Positions 38,235 to 46,347 of a DNA stretch of 64,000 nucleotides are shown piece by piece. The DNA is from an uncultured Prevotellaceae bacterium. GTDB lineage: Bacteria; Bacteroidota; Bacteroidia; Bacteroidales; Muribaculaceae. Each line of letters starts with the position of its first letter. The stretch's first letter is position 1. The notes beneath the pieces were generated by a model, which had not been told where the DNA came from, did not search any database, and saw only the letters and a program-made list of their open reading frames with translations. The stretch is from the NCBI GenBank assembly GCA_947167995.1, contig CAMVKS010000003.1, forward strand, positions 1 through 64,000, given 5' to 3'. The position numbers and the translations under genes were made by a program.

Positions 38235-39035
38235 TTATCTAATTATCTGCTTTGAAGTAGTTTTCTGTCCGTTGCTGTACTCTTTAACGATGATGTTTAC
38301 TCCATCGAAAGGAGTGGCTGACTCAACACCGAGAGTGTTGAAGTAACGAATGCTTACTACTTGAGCATCAGTATTTATGCCATTAATTGCGGTTGTAGTG
38401 CGTGACATGTGAGAGCGTTCAAAATACTCAATTACTACAGATGCACTCATGTTGTTCCAGTTATTGTTGCCAATCACGCATCCCCAGGGGTTGGTGATAT
38501 CAATAGTTCCAGCCTCTAAGTCGATAGTACCGTGACAATCTTGGCCACCATAGTAAGCATAATTGCTGGTGGCTGGGAGAGTGTTGGTAGTGGGGTCATA
38601 CATTCTTACCGGAGAGTTTACATGCTGGAAGCGAGCTACTACAGCAGCCTTGTAGGTGCGGAATGAGGCATAAGAGAAAGGCAAACTTTCAAACAAATCG
38701 CTCTGCCCCATCGAGTAGGCGCGCCAGGTGAAGTTGGCCTTGGTGTCGCTTTCCCAAGTGAGGGTAGTGGGACTTGAGGTCTCAGTAGCGTAAGATGGGA
38801 TTACGAGATTAACAACTTGGTCATTGACCATTTCATTAGAATAGAAATTGTTAATTGTCAACACACCTGTAGCGTCATCCCAAACAACATTGACTGTATT
38901 AGTTCTTACAACCTCTTCACCACGATAGTCTTCCTGGGTGAATTCGGCATTAAACGAAGCACGTTGTGCATTAACTTTGTTAGCACCAATCAACAAGAGT
39001 GCGAACAATCCAAATAGAGTAATTAATTTTTTCAT
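38235..39035 (-). CDS. Secreted protein of unknown function, short paralogue
   Basis: A 266-residue protein with a signal peptide (to about residue 23, VNAQ), one N-terminal module of roughly 185 residues and a C-terminal tail of about 40 residues (RYFNTLGVES, PFDGVN, TTSKQIIR). Module and tail are shared with the 640-residue neighbour but the long middle region is absent. The conserved DCHGTIDLE and NPWGCVI segments contain the only two Cys of the mature module, 20 residues apart, so a disulfide is possible. The tail resembles C-terminal sequences common on secreted proteins in this group and may be a sorting signal. An exact Bacteroidetes promoter precedes the gene and a hairpin follows it. 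Confidence 0.8.
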   Translation of the reverse strand: MKKLITLFGLFALLLIGANKVNAQRASFNAEFTQEDYRGEEVVRTNTVNVVWDDATGVLTINNFYSNEMVNDQVVNLVIPSYATETSSPTTLTWESDTKANFTWRAYSMGQSDLFESLPFSYASFRTYKAAVVARFQHVNSPVRMYDPTTNTLPATSNYAYYGGQDCHGTIDLEAGTIDITNPWGCVIGNNNWNNMSASVVIEYFERSHMSRTTTAINGINTDAQVVSIRYFNTLGVESATPFDGVNIIVKEYSNGQKTTSKQIIR

Positions 39036-39103
39036 ATCAATACATATTAGTTATTAAATAAGTTGGTTATGTCTTTGTCCTTTTATTTTTTCCTAAAAAC
39101 AAG

Positions 39104-39134
39104 CAAAATTACAAATTTTCACACAAACGACAAA
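39104..39134 (-). promoter_or_regulatory. Promoter of the 266-residue secreted protein gene
   Basis: On the minus strand TTTG (39131-39134), a 19-bp spacer and TAATTTTG (39104-39111) match the Bacteroidetes consensus exactly. The leader is about 65 nt. Confidence 0.82.
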
Positions 39135-39224
39135 GAAAAAACAACAAAAAGTGATAAACACACACAAAAAATAGTGATGATTCTATTAATTTCAAAGAAA
39201 ATACATGTCTTATCAAGAATGCTT

Positions 39225-39255
39225 TTTGTTATGTCGTCGATTTTGTGTAATTTTG
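39225..39255 (+). promoter_or_regulatory. Promoter of trpS
   Basis: TTTG (39225-39228), a 19-bp spacer and TAATTTTG (39248-39255) precede trpS by 36 bp. The leader is too short for a T-box or attenuator. Confidence 0.82.
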
Positions 39256-39291
39256 CACTTTCTTTAGAATTAGAATTAAAATATTATTTAT

Positions 39292-40380
39292 ATGAAGAAA
39301 GTAATTCTTACAGGCGACCGCCCTACCGGTAAGCTCCACTTAGGTCACTATGTGGGCTCGCTTCGCCGACGTGTTGAACTGCAGAACGCAGGTGATTATG
39401 AGAAAATGTTTGTCTTTATGGCCGATGTTCAGGCCTTGACCGACAATGCCGACAACCCCGAAAAGATACGTCAGAATATCATTGAGGTTGCTCTCGACTA
39501 TCTCTCGGCAGGTCTTGACCCCGAGAAATGCATCATTTTCATCCAGAGTCATATTCCTGAGCTCGCCGAACTCACAACTTACTTGATGAACCTCATTACA
39601 GTGAGTCGTGTGGAGCGCAACCCAACGGTGAAGACAGAGATTAAGATGCGCAACTTCGAAGCAAACATACCATTAGGATTCTTCTGTTACCCTGTGAGTC
39701 AAGCTGCCGACATCACTCTTTTCAAAGCCGATATCGTTCCTGCTGGTGAGGACCAAAAGCCAATGCTTGAGATAACCCGCGAGCTTGTCCGCCGCTTCAA
39801 TAGCACCTATGGTGAAGTGCTTGTGGAACCAGACATCATGCTGCCCGAGAACGAGACTGCCCGTCGCCTGCCTGGTACCGATGGCAAGGAGAAGATGAGC
39901 AAGAGCTTGGGCAACTGCATCTACCTGAGTGATGACGCCGACACCGTTTGGCAGAAGGTGCGCTCGATGTTCACCGACCCTAACCACTTGAACGTGAGTG
40001 ATCCTGGAACTGTTGAAGGTAATGCTGTGTTCACCTATCTTGATGCATTCTCAAATGATGAGCACTTCGCTAAGTATCTGCCCGATTACCAGAACCTAGA
40101 TGAGATGAAAGACCATTACCGTCGTGGTGGCTTGGGAGATATGAAATGCAAGAAACTCTTGAATAGCATACTCAACGAAATGCTAGAGCCCATTCGCCAG
40201 CGTCGTCACGAACTGGAACAGGATATTCCCGAAATTTACAATATCCTGCGCCGTGGCACCGAGAAAGCTCGCGAGACAGCATCCAAAACAATGGAAGAGG
40301 TGCGCAATGCAATGAAAATTAATTATTTTGACGATGCCGAGCTCATTCGTCAGCAGTCGGAATATTTCAAAACTAAATAA
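39292..40380 (+). CDS. trpS: Tryptophanyl-tRNA synthetase
   Basis: Charges tRNA-Trp with tryptophan. The class I signature HLGH is at 16-19 in PTGKLHLGHYVGS, and KMSKS is at 201-205. The middle region shows SRVERNPTVKTE and the AGEDQKPMLE motif expected for TrpRS. At 362 residues it is slightly longer than the usual 330-345, and the extra length lies in the C-terminal helical part. It is a single-gene unit with its own promoter and a hairpin terminator. Confidence 0.95.
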   Translation: MKKVILTGDRPTGKLHLGHYVGSLRRRVELQNAGDYEKMFVFMADVQALTDNADNPEKIRQNIIEVALDYLSAGLDPEKCIIFIQSHIPELAELTTYLMNLITVSRVERNPTVKTEIKMRNFEANIPLGFFCYPVSQAADITLFKADIVPAGEDQKPMLEITRELVRRFNSTYGEVLVEPDIMLPENETARRLPGTDGKEKMSKSLGNCIYLSDDADTVWQKVRSMFTDPNHLNVSDPGTVEGNAVFTYLDAFSNDEHFAKYLPDYQNLDEMKDHYRRGGLGDMKCKKLLNSILNEMLEPIRQRRHELEQDIPEIYNILRRGTEKARETASKTMEEVRNAMKINYFDDAELIRQQSEYFKTK

Positions 40381-40417
40381 TTGGGAATTAGCCCCATAGC
40401 TATTAAAAATTCAAAGA

Positions 40418-40450
40418 CGAGCAAGACCTTCAAATGGTCTTGCTCGCTTT
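40418..40450 (+). terminator. Terminator after trpS
   Basis: A perfect 11-bp GC-containing stem (arms 40418-40428 and 40436-40446) with a 7-nt loop is followed by CTTTAATAAT. It lies 38 bp past the trpS stop. The minus-strand side has only a short T-tract. Confidence 0.78.
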
Positions 40451-40470
40451 AATAATAGATAGATGTATCG

Positions 40471-40702
40471 TTAACGAATGACGATTTTTTTATCACCAAT
40501 GATATAAACGCCTGGAGGAAGCCCAGCCAAGCCTTGGGCTGCTGTTCTCACTCTCACGCCGTCAAGGCGATAGACATCGGCAGGCTTTTCGTCAGTCGTG
40601 ACTGTTGTGATGCCTTCAAACTCTTTGTAGGTGAAATAACCTGGGTTCTCAGGCCCATCGTCAATGTGAGCAAATTCTACTCCATGATTATCGACAGTTA
40701 AA
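40471..40702 (-). pseudogene. Remnant of a secreted protein: orphan T9SS-type C-terminal tail
   Basis: Reading the minus strand to a TAA at 40471-40473 gives about 77 codons with no ATG. The last part reads DVYRLDGVRVRT, then QGLAGLPPGVYIIGDKKIVIR-like sequence, closely matching the end of the 573-residue secreted protein (VYDMKGVLL, GLPTGVYVINGKKVLVK). The same frame continues into the DUF3109 coding region only until a stop near 40740. This is best explained as the 3' end of a lost cargo gene left after a deletion that joined it to the end of the DUF3109 gene. A short expressed peptide is unlikely because there is no start and no signal peptide. Confidence 0.7.
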
Positions 40703-41293
40703 TTATTCTGAAAGATATTGCTTGATATAGAGTTCGCAGTTTGCTACTAACTCATCATACCACTTCTGTCCAAAACGCCTGATAAGAGGTTCTTTCAAAA
40801 ATTGATACACACGCATTCCTTGCCTTCGTCCTAATACTTCGGCACTTTTGCATATCTTCCAGCGATGGTAGTTCACAGCCACATTTCCATTGCTCAATGT
40901 CTTGAGTCTCAAAGGATATAAGGCACATGAGATGGGTTTGATGAAGTTTATTCGCCCTTCGCGATAAGCCTTCTCTATTGCGCAGATGCATTTTCCTCCA
41001 GTCGCATAGCACGAAAAGACACAGTTGCTATTGTCAAGTATTTGCGTCACAAGTTCGCCTTCGGGGTCAAGATAGGAGATGCCATTATTTTCAATCTCTT
41101 GTTGAGCTCTTGGCAACAAATCATCCCAAATATCGGGTAGAATTCTCTTGATCTCAGCCTCTTCTTCGGCCGTGAGAGGCGCACCAGCATCACCATCGAT
41201 GCAACATTGACCCAGACAAGCATCAATATCACAACAGAAGAAACGTTCTACAACGTCGAGCGTGACGAGAGTATTTTCGTTGATTAGAAACAT
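40703..41293 (-). CDS. DUF3109 cysteine-rich protein
   Basis: A 196-residue protein of the DUF3109 family. It has at least eleven Cys, mostly in groups: Cys20, Cys21, Cys26, Cys30 and Cys31, then Cys91, Cys95, Cys102 and Cys104, then Cys123 and Cys148. This resembles YkgJ-type metal-binding proteins, so a zinc or iron-sulfur site is likely, but no activity is established here. There is no signal peptide. It is the last gene of the tatA-tatC-transporter-folP-cdaA run, 6 bp after cdaA. Its stop is followed directly by the secreted-protein remnant. Confidence 0.88.
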   Translation of the reverse strand: MFLINENTLVTLDVVERFFCCDIDACLGQCCIDGDAGAPLTAEEEAEIKRILPDIWDDLLPRAQQEIENNGISYLDPEGELVTQILDNSNCVFSCYATGGKCICAIEKAYREGRINFIKPISCALYPLRLKTLSNGNVAVNYHRWKICKSAEVLGRRQGMRVYQFLKEPLIRRFGQKWYDELVANCELYIKQYLSE

Positions 41294-41299
41294 CGAAGA

Positions 41300-42064
41300 T
41301 CAAGAAACAAGATTAGACAGCGCATGCTCAAGGTCGGTGCTCGAGAGCTTGAGGTGCATCTCACCGCGATGCGCATAAGAGATATTTCCGGTTTCCTCAC
41401 TCACCACAACAGCAATGGCATCGGTTGCTTGCGAGATGCCAAGGGCCGAGCGGTGACGAAGTCCTAAGTACTTGGGAAGATTGGTGTCGTGCGATACTGG
41501 CAAAATACATCCTGCAGCCTTGATTTTGCCGTCATCGATAATTACTGCTCCATCGTGCAGTGGGCTGTTCTTGAAGAAGATGTTCTCAAGGAGACGGTTG
41601 TTGACCTCGGCGTTGATGAAGTCGCCTGAGTGCTCATAATCTTCGAGCGAGAGGTTCTGCTTGATGACTATCAAAGCTCCAGTTTTTGATTTCGACAGAC
41701 TCATACAAGCGTAGACAATGGGAACAATCCATTTTTTATGAGCATCTTTTGATTGACTTCCTTGCCACAATTTTGCAATCGACTTCCAACCGCGCTTAGA
41801 GCCCAACTCGGTCAGGAATCGTTTTATCTGGTCTTGGAAAATGATGATGAGAATGAAGATACCGCTATCAATGATGCGGTCCATTATTGTCCCTAAGAGT
41901 CTCATGTCAAGGAGTTTGTCAACAACAACCCATGCAACAATGAAAGCAAACACGCCCACAAAGATGTTGAGCGCCCCACTCTCTTTCATGGTGCGGTAGA
42001 TGTAGTACAACAATACTCCTACGAGAAGAATATCAATTATATCTTTTATGCCAAATGAAATCAT
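41300..42064 (-). CDS. cdaA: Diadenylate cyclase (c-di-AMP synthase)
   Basis: Makes the second messenger cyclic di-AMP from two ATP. The 254-residue protein has three N-terminal membrane segments (about 10-25, 32-50 and 64-80) and a DisA_N catalytic domain with DGA (171-173, in PLHDGAVI) and RHR (203-205, in GLRHRSALG). This is the membrane-bound CdaA type. It follows folP, as is common in Bacteroidetes, and has its own -7 box (TAACTTTG, 42114-42121) overlapping the folP end, so it may be transcribed separately. Targets of c-di-AMP are not visible in the window. Confidence 0.95.
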   Translation of the reverse strand: MISFGIKDIIDILLVGVLLYYIYRTMKESGALNIFVGVFAFIVAWVVVDKLLDMRLLGTIMDRIIDSGIFILIIIFQDQIKRFLTELGSKRGWKSIAKLWQGSQSKDAHKKWIVPIVYACMSLSKSKTGALIVIKQNLSLEDYEHSGDFINAEVNNRLLENIFFKNSPLHDGAVIIDDGKIKAAGCILPVSHDTNLPKYLGLRHRSALGISQATDAIAVVVSEETGNISYAHRGEMHLKLSSTDLEHALSNLVS

Positions 42065-42113
42065 TTAGTTATCAATTGTTGGTTATCAGAATTATTGGTT
42101 GTTTTTGAACATG

Positions 42114-42121
42114 CAAAGTTA
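42114..42121 (-). promoter_or_regulatory. Internal -7 box before cdaA
   Basis: TAACTTTG on the minus strand overlaps the last codons of folP and lies about 50 bp before the cdaA ATG. It fits TAnnTTTG. Confidence 0.5.
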
Positions 42122-42973
42122 TTGATTTCTTAACAAAGAAACAATAGTTCGGGCCTCAACTGCAGCTTTTATATCATGAACACGCAACAGGTGAGCACCT
42201 TTTATCATAGCGATGGTGTTAACTACTGTTGTGCCGTTGAGGGCTTCGCTTGCTGAACAATCAAGCACTTTTTGAATCATTGATTTTCTTGACACTCCAA
42301 CCAGCAATGGTACTTCAAGTGCATGAAAGACTTCGAGGCTCGAAAGCATACGATAGTTCTGCTCCAAAGTCTTGGCAAAGCCAAAACCAGGATCGGCTAT
42401 TATGTCGTTGACACCCTTTTGATGAAGGTTGTCAATCTTGTGCGCCAAATCCTCAAGAACAGCCGACAATACATCACCATTGTAGTTGGTGAGTTGTTGC
42501 ATTGTGGCAGGTGTGCCGCGCATGTGCATCACAATGTAGGGCACCTGCAATTGAGCAACGGTGTTGTGCATGTCTGGATCCAAGTCGCCTCCTGAGATGT
42601 CGTTGATAATGTCGGCACCAAGTTCCTCGATGCAATGGCGTGCTACATTGGCACGGTAAGTGTCGATTGAGAGAATCATCTTGTCACCGGCAGCTTTACG
42701 TGCAGCGGTTACGGCAATATTCAAGCGTTCAATCTCTTGTTCGGAAGTAGCGACTTCGGCGCCAGGACGTGTTGAACAAGCACCAATATCGATTATGTCG
42801 GCCCCTTGTTCCACCATCTCACTGACACGCTTGGCAATTGCCTGGGGGTCAAGCAGACGGCTTCGGTCATAAAACGAATCGGGGGTGGCGTTGATAATGC
42901 CCATTATCAATGGCTCGTCAATTTCAAGCAGTCGTCCTTTTATATTAAGGCTATATTTTTTGAATTCAGTCAT
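42119..42973 (-). CDS. folP: Dihydropteroate synthase
   Basis: Condenses 4-aminobenzoate with dihydropterin pyrophosphate in folate synthesis and is the target of sulfonamides. The 284-residue TIM barrel shows MGIINATPDSF (24-34), DIIDIGACSTRPGA (about 59-72), the ISGGDLDP region and the C-terminal VHDIKAAVEA with its pterin-pyrophosphate-binding His. The family's usual Asn-Asp-Ile-Ser segment is present. It begins 1 bp after the end of the upstream NSS transporter gene, indicating one transcript. Confidence 0.96.
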   Translation of the reverse strand: MTEFKKYSLNIKGRLLEIDEPLIMGIINATPDSFYDRSRLLDPQAIAKRVSEMVEQGADIIDIGACSTRPGAEVATSEQEIERLNIAVTAARKAAGDKMILSIDTYRANVARHCIEELGADIINDISGGDLDPDMHNTVAQLQVPYIVMHMRGTPATMQQLTNYNGDVLSAVLEDLAHKIDNLHQKGVNDIIADPGFGFAKTLEQNYRMLSSLEVFHALEVPLLVGVSRKSMIQKVLDCSASEALNGTTVVNTIAMIKGAHLLRVHDIKAAVEARTIVSLLRNQ

Positions 42974-42974
42974 A

Positions 42975-44324
42975 TCAAATTAATCCAACATAATACAAGA
43001 AGATGATGATTATGGCCACAGGAGATATAAATCGCAGACAGATGGTTATGTAAGGTTGCACGAATCGAGAGCGATGCATCCCTCCATTGGTGAGCTGATC
43101 ATGTATTACATATTTCTTAATAATCCATCCCACATAGACAGCAGTAACAAGTCCTCCAAGAAGCATGAAGAAGTTTGGTCCCACAAAGTCGAGGAAATCA
43201 AAAATGTTCTTTCCAGCGATGGTTATATCGCCAAGTGTGCTGAACGACAATGCGCTCAACACGGCGACAACAGTCATCAGAACAGCGGTTAGAATAATAG
43301 CTTTTCCACGTGAAAATTTATATTCATCAATCAAAAAGGTAATGGGTATCTCGCTCAACGATATAGTAGAAGTGATGGAAGCAAAAAACAGTAAGATAAA
43401 AAACAGTGTGGCCCAGATTGTACCACCAGGCATCTGCTGGAATATGGTTGGAAGAGTAATGAATATTAAATCGGGACCTGCTTGGGGGTCTAATCCAAAG
43501 GAAAATACAGCTGGGAATATGACAATACCGGCAAGAATGGCAACGAGCGTGTCGAGAGTCGATATTGTCACTGCGTCTTTCATTAAATTGCTATCGTCTT
43601 TGAAATAGGAAGAATAGGTGATTAGGCATGTAACACCCAGCGATAACGACATGAATGCTTGTCCCATTGCATCCACAACGCCTTTCCACCCGAGTTTATC
43701 AAAATTTATGTTGAACAAGAAACTTAAACCTTTAGTTGAATCAGGCATCAAAAGAGAGTTCACACAGAACACTATAAGCAGAGCAAAGAGTAAAGGCATC
43801 ATAATATTTGCCATACGCTCTACCCCCTTTTGAATACCACGGCTCAAAACCAAGAAGTTGAGTGCCAAAAAAAGTAACGTCCACATTACACAGCGGTCGG
43901 GAGAGCCTATGAAAGTGGTAAAGATTTGAGGGAATTGCTCAGGGTTGGACTCAAGCAAACTACCACTAACCGAACTCCACAAGTATTCTATTACCCATCC
44001 ACACACTACACTGTAGTATCCGCAGATGAGCAATGCGCCAAACACTCCAATGTAAGAGAAAATCTTGAATGGTGAACCCGGTGTCAACTGCTCTATTGCA
44101 CCTTTCATGTTCTTGTGAGTCGAACGGCCAATGATGAACTCTGACATCATAATTGGTATTCCAAGCAAGACTATGCATAGAAGATAAACAAGAATATATG
44201 CGCCCCCGCCATTAACTCCGGCTTGATAAGGGAAACGCCAAATGTTTCCAAGGCCAACAGCACTGCCCACGGTAGCAGCGATTGCTCCCATGCGCGTTGC
44301 AAATCCTATTCTTTTTTCTTTCAT
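42975..44324 (-). CDS. Sodium-dependent transporter, NSS (SNF) family
   Basis: Inner-membrane secondary transporter that imports amino acids or related amines with Na+. The 449-residue protein starts with the family signature RMGAIAATVGSAVGLGNIWRFPYQAGVNGGGAY, written here as its pieces GSAVGLGN and NIWRFPY with GGGAY, which line the sodium and substrate sites. About eleven to twelve hydrophobic helices follow. The substrate cannot be told from sequence. Its position between tatC and folP is unusual, as it has no obvious functional link to either. Confidence 0.92.
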   Translation of the reverse strand: MKEKRIGFATRMGAIAATVGSAVGLGNIWRFPYQAGVNGGGAYILVYLLCIVLLGIPIMMSEFIIGRSTHKNMKGAIEQLTPGSPFKIFSYIGVFGALLICGYYSVVCGWVIEYLWSSVSGSLLESNPEQFPQIFTTFIGSPDRCVMWTLLFLALNFLVLSRGIQKGVERMANIMMPLLFALLIVFCVNSLLMPDSTKGLSFLFNINFDKLGWKGVVDAMGQAFMSLSLGVTCLITYSSYFKDDSNLMKDAVTISTLDTLVAILAGIVIFPAVFSFGLDPQAGPDLIFITLPTIFQQMPGGTIWATLFFILLFFASITSTISLSEIPITFLIDEYKFSRGKAIILTAVLMTVVAVLSALSFSTLGDITIAGKNIFDFLDFVGPNFFMLLGGLVTAVYVGWIIKKYVIHDQLTNGGMHRSRFVQPYITICLRFISPVAIIIIFLYYVGLI

Positions 44325-44364
44325 ATCTTTTTATCGTTTTCTGTTATCAATTATTAGTATCGAG

Positions 44365-45162
44365 TTATTTCTTGACCAACCATGCACTCAATTCATATAG
44401 AAAGTAGATGGGAAGGAATACTATTGTGAGTGTGAATGGATCTCCTGTGGGAGTGATAAAAGCTGCCAGGATGAGAAGCGCCACAATAGCGTGACGACGA
44501 TACCTCTTGAAAAAGTCACGCTTTAATACTCCAATGTTGCCTAATAGCCATGCCAGCAAAGGTAGCTCGAAGATTATGCCCATAATAAAGATTAGCATCA
44601 GGAACGTATCCATATAGCTGTCGAGTGAAATCTGGTTAGGAACCATTGCACTCACATGATAGTCGGCAAGGAAACGTAAAGTCACAGGAAAAACCACAAA
44701 ATAGCCTACCGATACACCCAAGAAGAACATTAGATTACCGAAGCCGAATGCTCGCTTGATGCCTCGTTTCTCGTGGGCGTAGAGGGCTGGCGACACAAAG
44801 GTCCATAGCAGATAGATCACCACTGGGAAAGAAAACACGAGAGCAAGCCAGAATGAGGTGCTCATGTGAATGAAGAACTGCGATGCAAGCTGGATGTTGA
44901 TGAGCTCAACATGAAATCCTTGGGTGGAGAATTGAGGAAGCCCGGGAATACCTGATGTTATTTTCTCGAATAGTTGATAGAGGACAAAGTTGCCTTTACA
45001 TGGTGCAAGAATAACATTGTCGAAAATGCTGGGCATGAGTGCAAAAAACACAATAGCCATAGCCACTACAACAATAGCTATCTTAATGAGCACACCACGC
45101 AACACGTCGAGGTGGTCCCAGAACGACATTTCCTGCAACTGTTCCTTGTTTTCCCCTTCCAT
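44365..45162 (-). CDS. tatC: Twin-arginine translocase subunit TatC
   Basis: Receptor subunit of the Tat system, which exports folded proteins across the inner membrane. The 265-residue protein begins with the typical MSFWDHLDVLRGVLIK helix, has six hydrophobic segments, and carries FVSPALYAHEKR and EFP-like periplasmic loop features of the family. It is 14 bp after tatA. No tatB is seen, as in other Bacteroidetes where a single TatA-type protein serves both roles. Confidence 0.95.
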   Translation of the reverse strand: MEGENKEQLQEMSFWDHLDVLRGVLIKIAIVVVAMAIVFFALMPSIFDNVILAPCKGNFVLYQLFEKITSGIPGLPQFSTQGFHVELINIQLASQFFIHMSTSFWLALVFSFPVVIYLLWTFVSPALYAHEKRGIKRAFGFGNLMFFLGVSVGYFVVFPVTLRFLADYHVSAMVPNQISLDSYMDTFLMLIFIMGIIFELPLLAWLLGNIGVLKRDFFKRYRRHAIVALLILAAFITPTGDPFTLTIVFLPIYFLYELSAWLVKK

Positions 45163-45176
45163 CGAGAGGTGAAGTG

Positions 45177-45431
45177 TTACTCGTTAGACTTTAACTCTTC
45201 GGTTTTTTCTTCGGCTTTCTTCTCAGCTTCTTTTACGCCTTCATTGATAGGTTTCTCAATCTCGTTTTTTACATCATTCAGACCTTCCTTGTAGCTGCGA
45301 ATACCTTTCCCGATGCCTCTCATAAGTTCGGGTATCTTTCTGCCACCAAAAAGCAACAAGATGATGACCACGATAATTATCAACTCTGGAGCGCCAAAGT
45401 TTCCAAAGAGCAATAAAATTGAATTCAACAT
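45177..45431 (-). CDS. tatA: Sec-independent translocase protein TatA
   Basis: Pore-forming component of the Tat system. The 84-residue protein has a short N-terminal membrane helix with FGAPELI, the conserved hinge FGGRKIPELMRGIGKGI and an amphipathic helix, followed by a Lys/Glu-rich tail. It is the first gene of the minus-strand run through to DUF3109. A TAACTTTG box (45463-45470) lies about 30 bp upstream. Confidence 0.95.
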   Translation of the reverse strand: MLNSILLLFGNFGAPELIIIVVIILLLFGGRKIPELMRGIGKGIRSYKEGLNDVKNEIEKPINEGVKEAEKKAEEKTEELKSNE

Positions 45432-45462
45432 AATTTAGTCGTTAAATTGTTATTTTAAATCG

Positions 45463-45470
45463 CAAAGTTA
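45463..45470 (-). promoter_or_regulatory. -7 box of the tatA-tatC run
   Basis: TAACTTTG on the minus strand, about 31 bp before the tatA ATG. A TTG lies about 23 bp further upstream as a possible -33 element. Confidence 0.55.
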
Positions 45471-45575
45471 ATGAGAATTTCTGAGAAAACATTCAACAGC
45501 TCAAAAAAAATGATGAATCATCAATATCTCTCAATAATATTTTAATTATGACTTCATGAGAAATAGCTGTTAAAT

Positions 45576-45606
45576 TTTGTAGTATTGAAGAAAAATAGTA
45601 ATTTTG
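45576..45606 (+). promoter_or_regulatory. Promoter of the Crp-family regulator gene
   Basis: TTTG (45576-45579), a 19-bp spacer and TAATTTTG (45599-45606) match the consensus exactly, 28 bp before the ATG at 45635. A second TAATTTTG follows at 45621-45628, only 6 bp before the start codon, without a well-spaced -33 element. Confidence 0.78.
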
Positions 45607-45634
45607 CATGTTTTAAAGCATAATTTTGTAGCAG

Positions 45635-46336
45635 ATGAATATAAAGAGTACCCTCGAGAAGGTCATAAGTGAAGATTTAGCGGCGATCTGGAGCTTGCTC
45701 AAACCTGAAGAAAAGCGTCAGATTACCGACAATTTTGAGATACATTCATTCAAAAAGAATCAGATTATTTATGCCGAAAAAGACAATCCTGTATACTTGT
45801 GGTGCCTCCTTAAGGGTAAAGTGAAATTGTATAAGGACGGAATAGGTGGTCGACAGCAAATCTTGCGCCTCTATCGCCCTATCCAGTACTTTGGTTATCG
45901 TGCTTTTTTCGCCAAAGAGCCTTACGTGTCGAGTGCTGCCGCTTTTGAACCATCAACGGTGGGTTCATTGCCTATGGAATTGGTAAAAAACATGATTGAC
46001 AATAACCGCGACTTGGCTTGGTTCTTTATTCATGAGTTGTCAAAGAATCTGGGTGGAAGCGACACAAAGATTGTGACATTGACCCAGAAGCATATTCGTG
46101 GTCGTCTTGCCGAGGCATTGATACTACTGATTGATAATTATGGCTTTGAAGACGATGGTAAGACATTAAAGATATATATGGCGCGAGAAGATATTGCCAA
46201 CTTGTCTAACATGACAACAAGCAATGCCATCCGCACCCTGTCGGCTTTTGCTCAAGAGAGGATTATCACTGTTGATGGTCGTCGCATTAAAATTGTTGAT
46301 GAGATGAAGTTGAGACAGATTAGTAAATTTGGTTAA
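45635..46336 (+). CDS. Crp/Fnr-family transcription regulator
   Basis: A 233-residue protein with an N-terminal cyclic-nucleotide-binding-type beta-barrel (about 30-135, with GKVKLYKDG and a PIQYFGYRAFF strand) and a C-terminal winged helix-turn-helix (about 155-225, with MAREDIANLSNMTTSNAIRTL as recognition region). It lacks the N-terminal Cys cluster of Fnr, so oxygen sensing by an iron-sulfur cluster is unlikely. The effector is unknown. It is followed at 11 bp by the DUF4924 gene and then by rfbD and prfC. Confidence 0.9.
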   Translation: MNIKSTLEKVISEDLAAIWSLLKPEEKRQITDNFEIHSFKKNQIIYAEKDNPVYLWCLLKGKVKLYKDGIGGRQQILRLYRPIQYFGYRAFFAKEPYVSSAAAFEPSTVGSLPMELVKNMIDNNRDLAWFFIHELSKNLGGSDTKIVTLTQKHIRGRLAEALILLIDNYGFEDDGKTLKIYMAREDIANLSNMTTSNAIRTLSAFAQERIITVDGRRIKIVDEMKLRQISKFG

Positions 46337-46347
46337 TACTTTGCAAG

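Noticed and set aside
31571..39035. Long plus-strand open frames opposite the secreted-protein genes
   Set aside because: They mirror the codon periodicity of the real minus-strand genes, have no signal or domain, and lack promoters.
39256..39291. Possible tryptophan-responsive leader (T-box or attenuator) before trpS
   Set aside because: The promoter lies only 36 bp before the ATG, leaving no room for such a structure.
39063..39332. An 89-codon plus-strand frame running into trpS
   Set aside because: It overlaps the trpS promoter and start in another frame and its sequence is low complexity.
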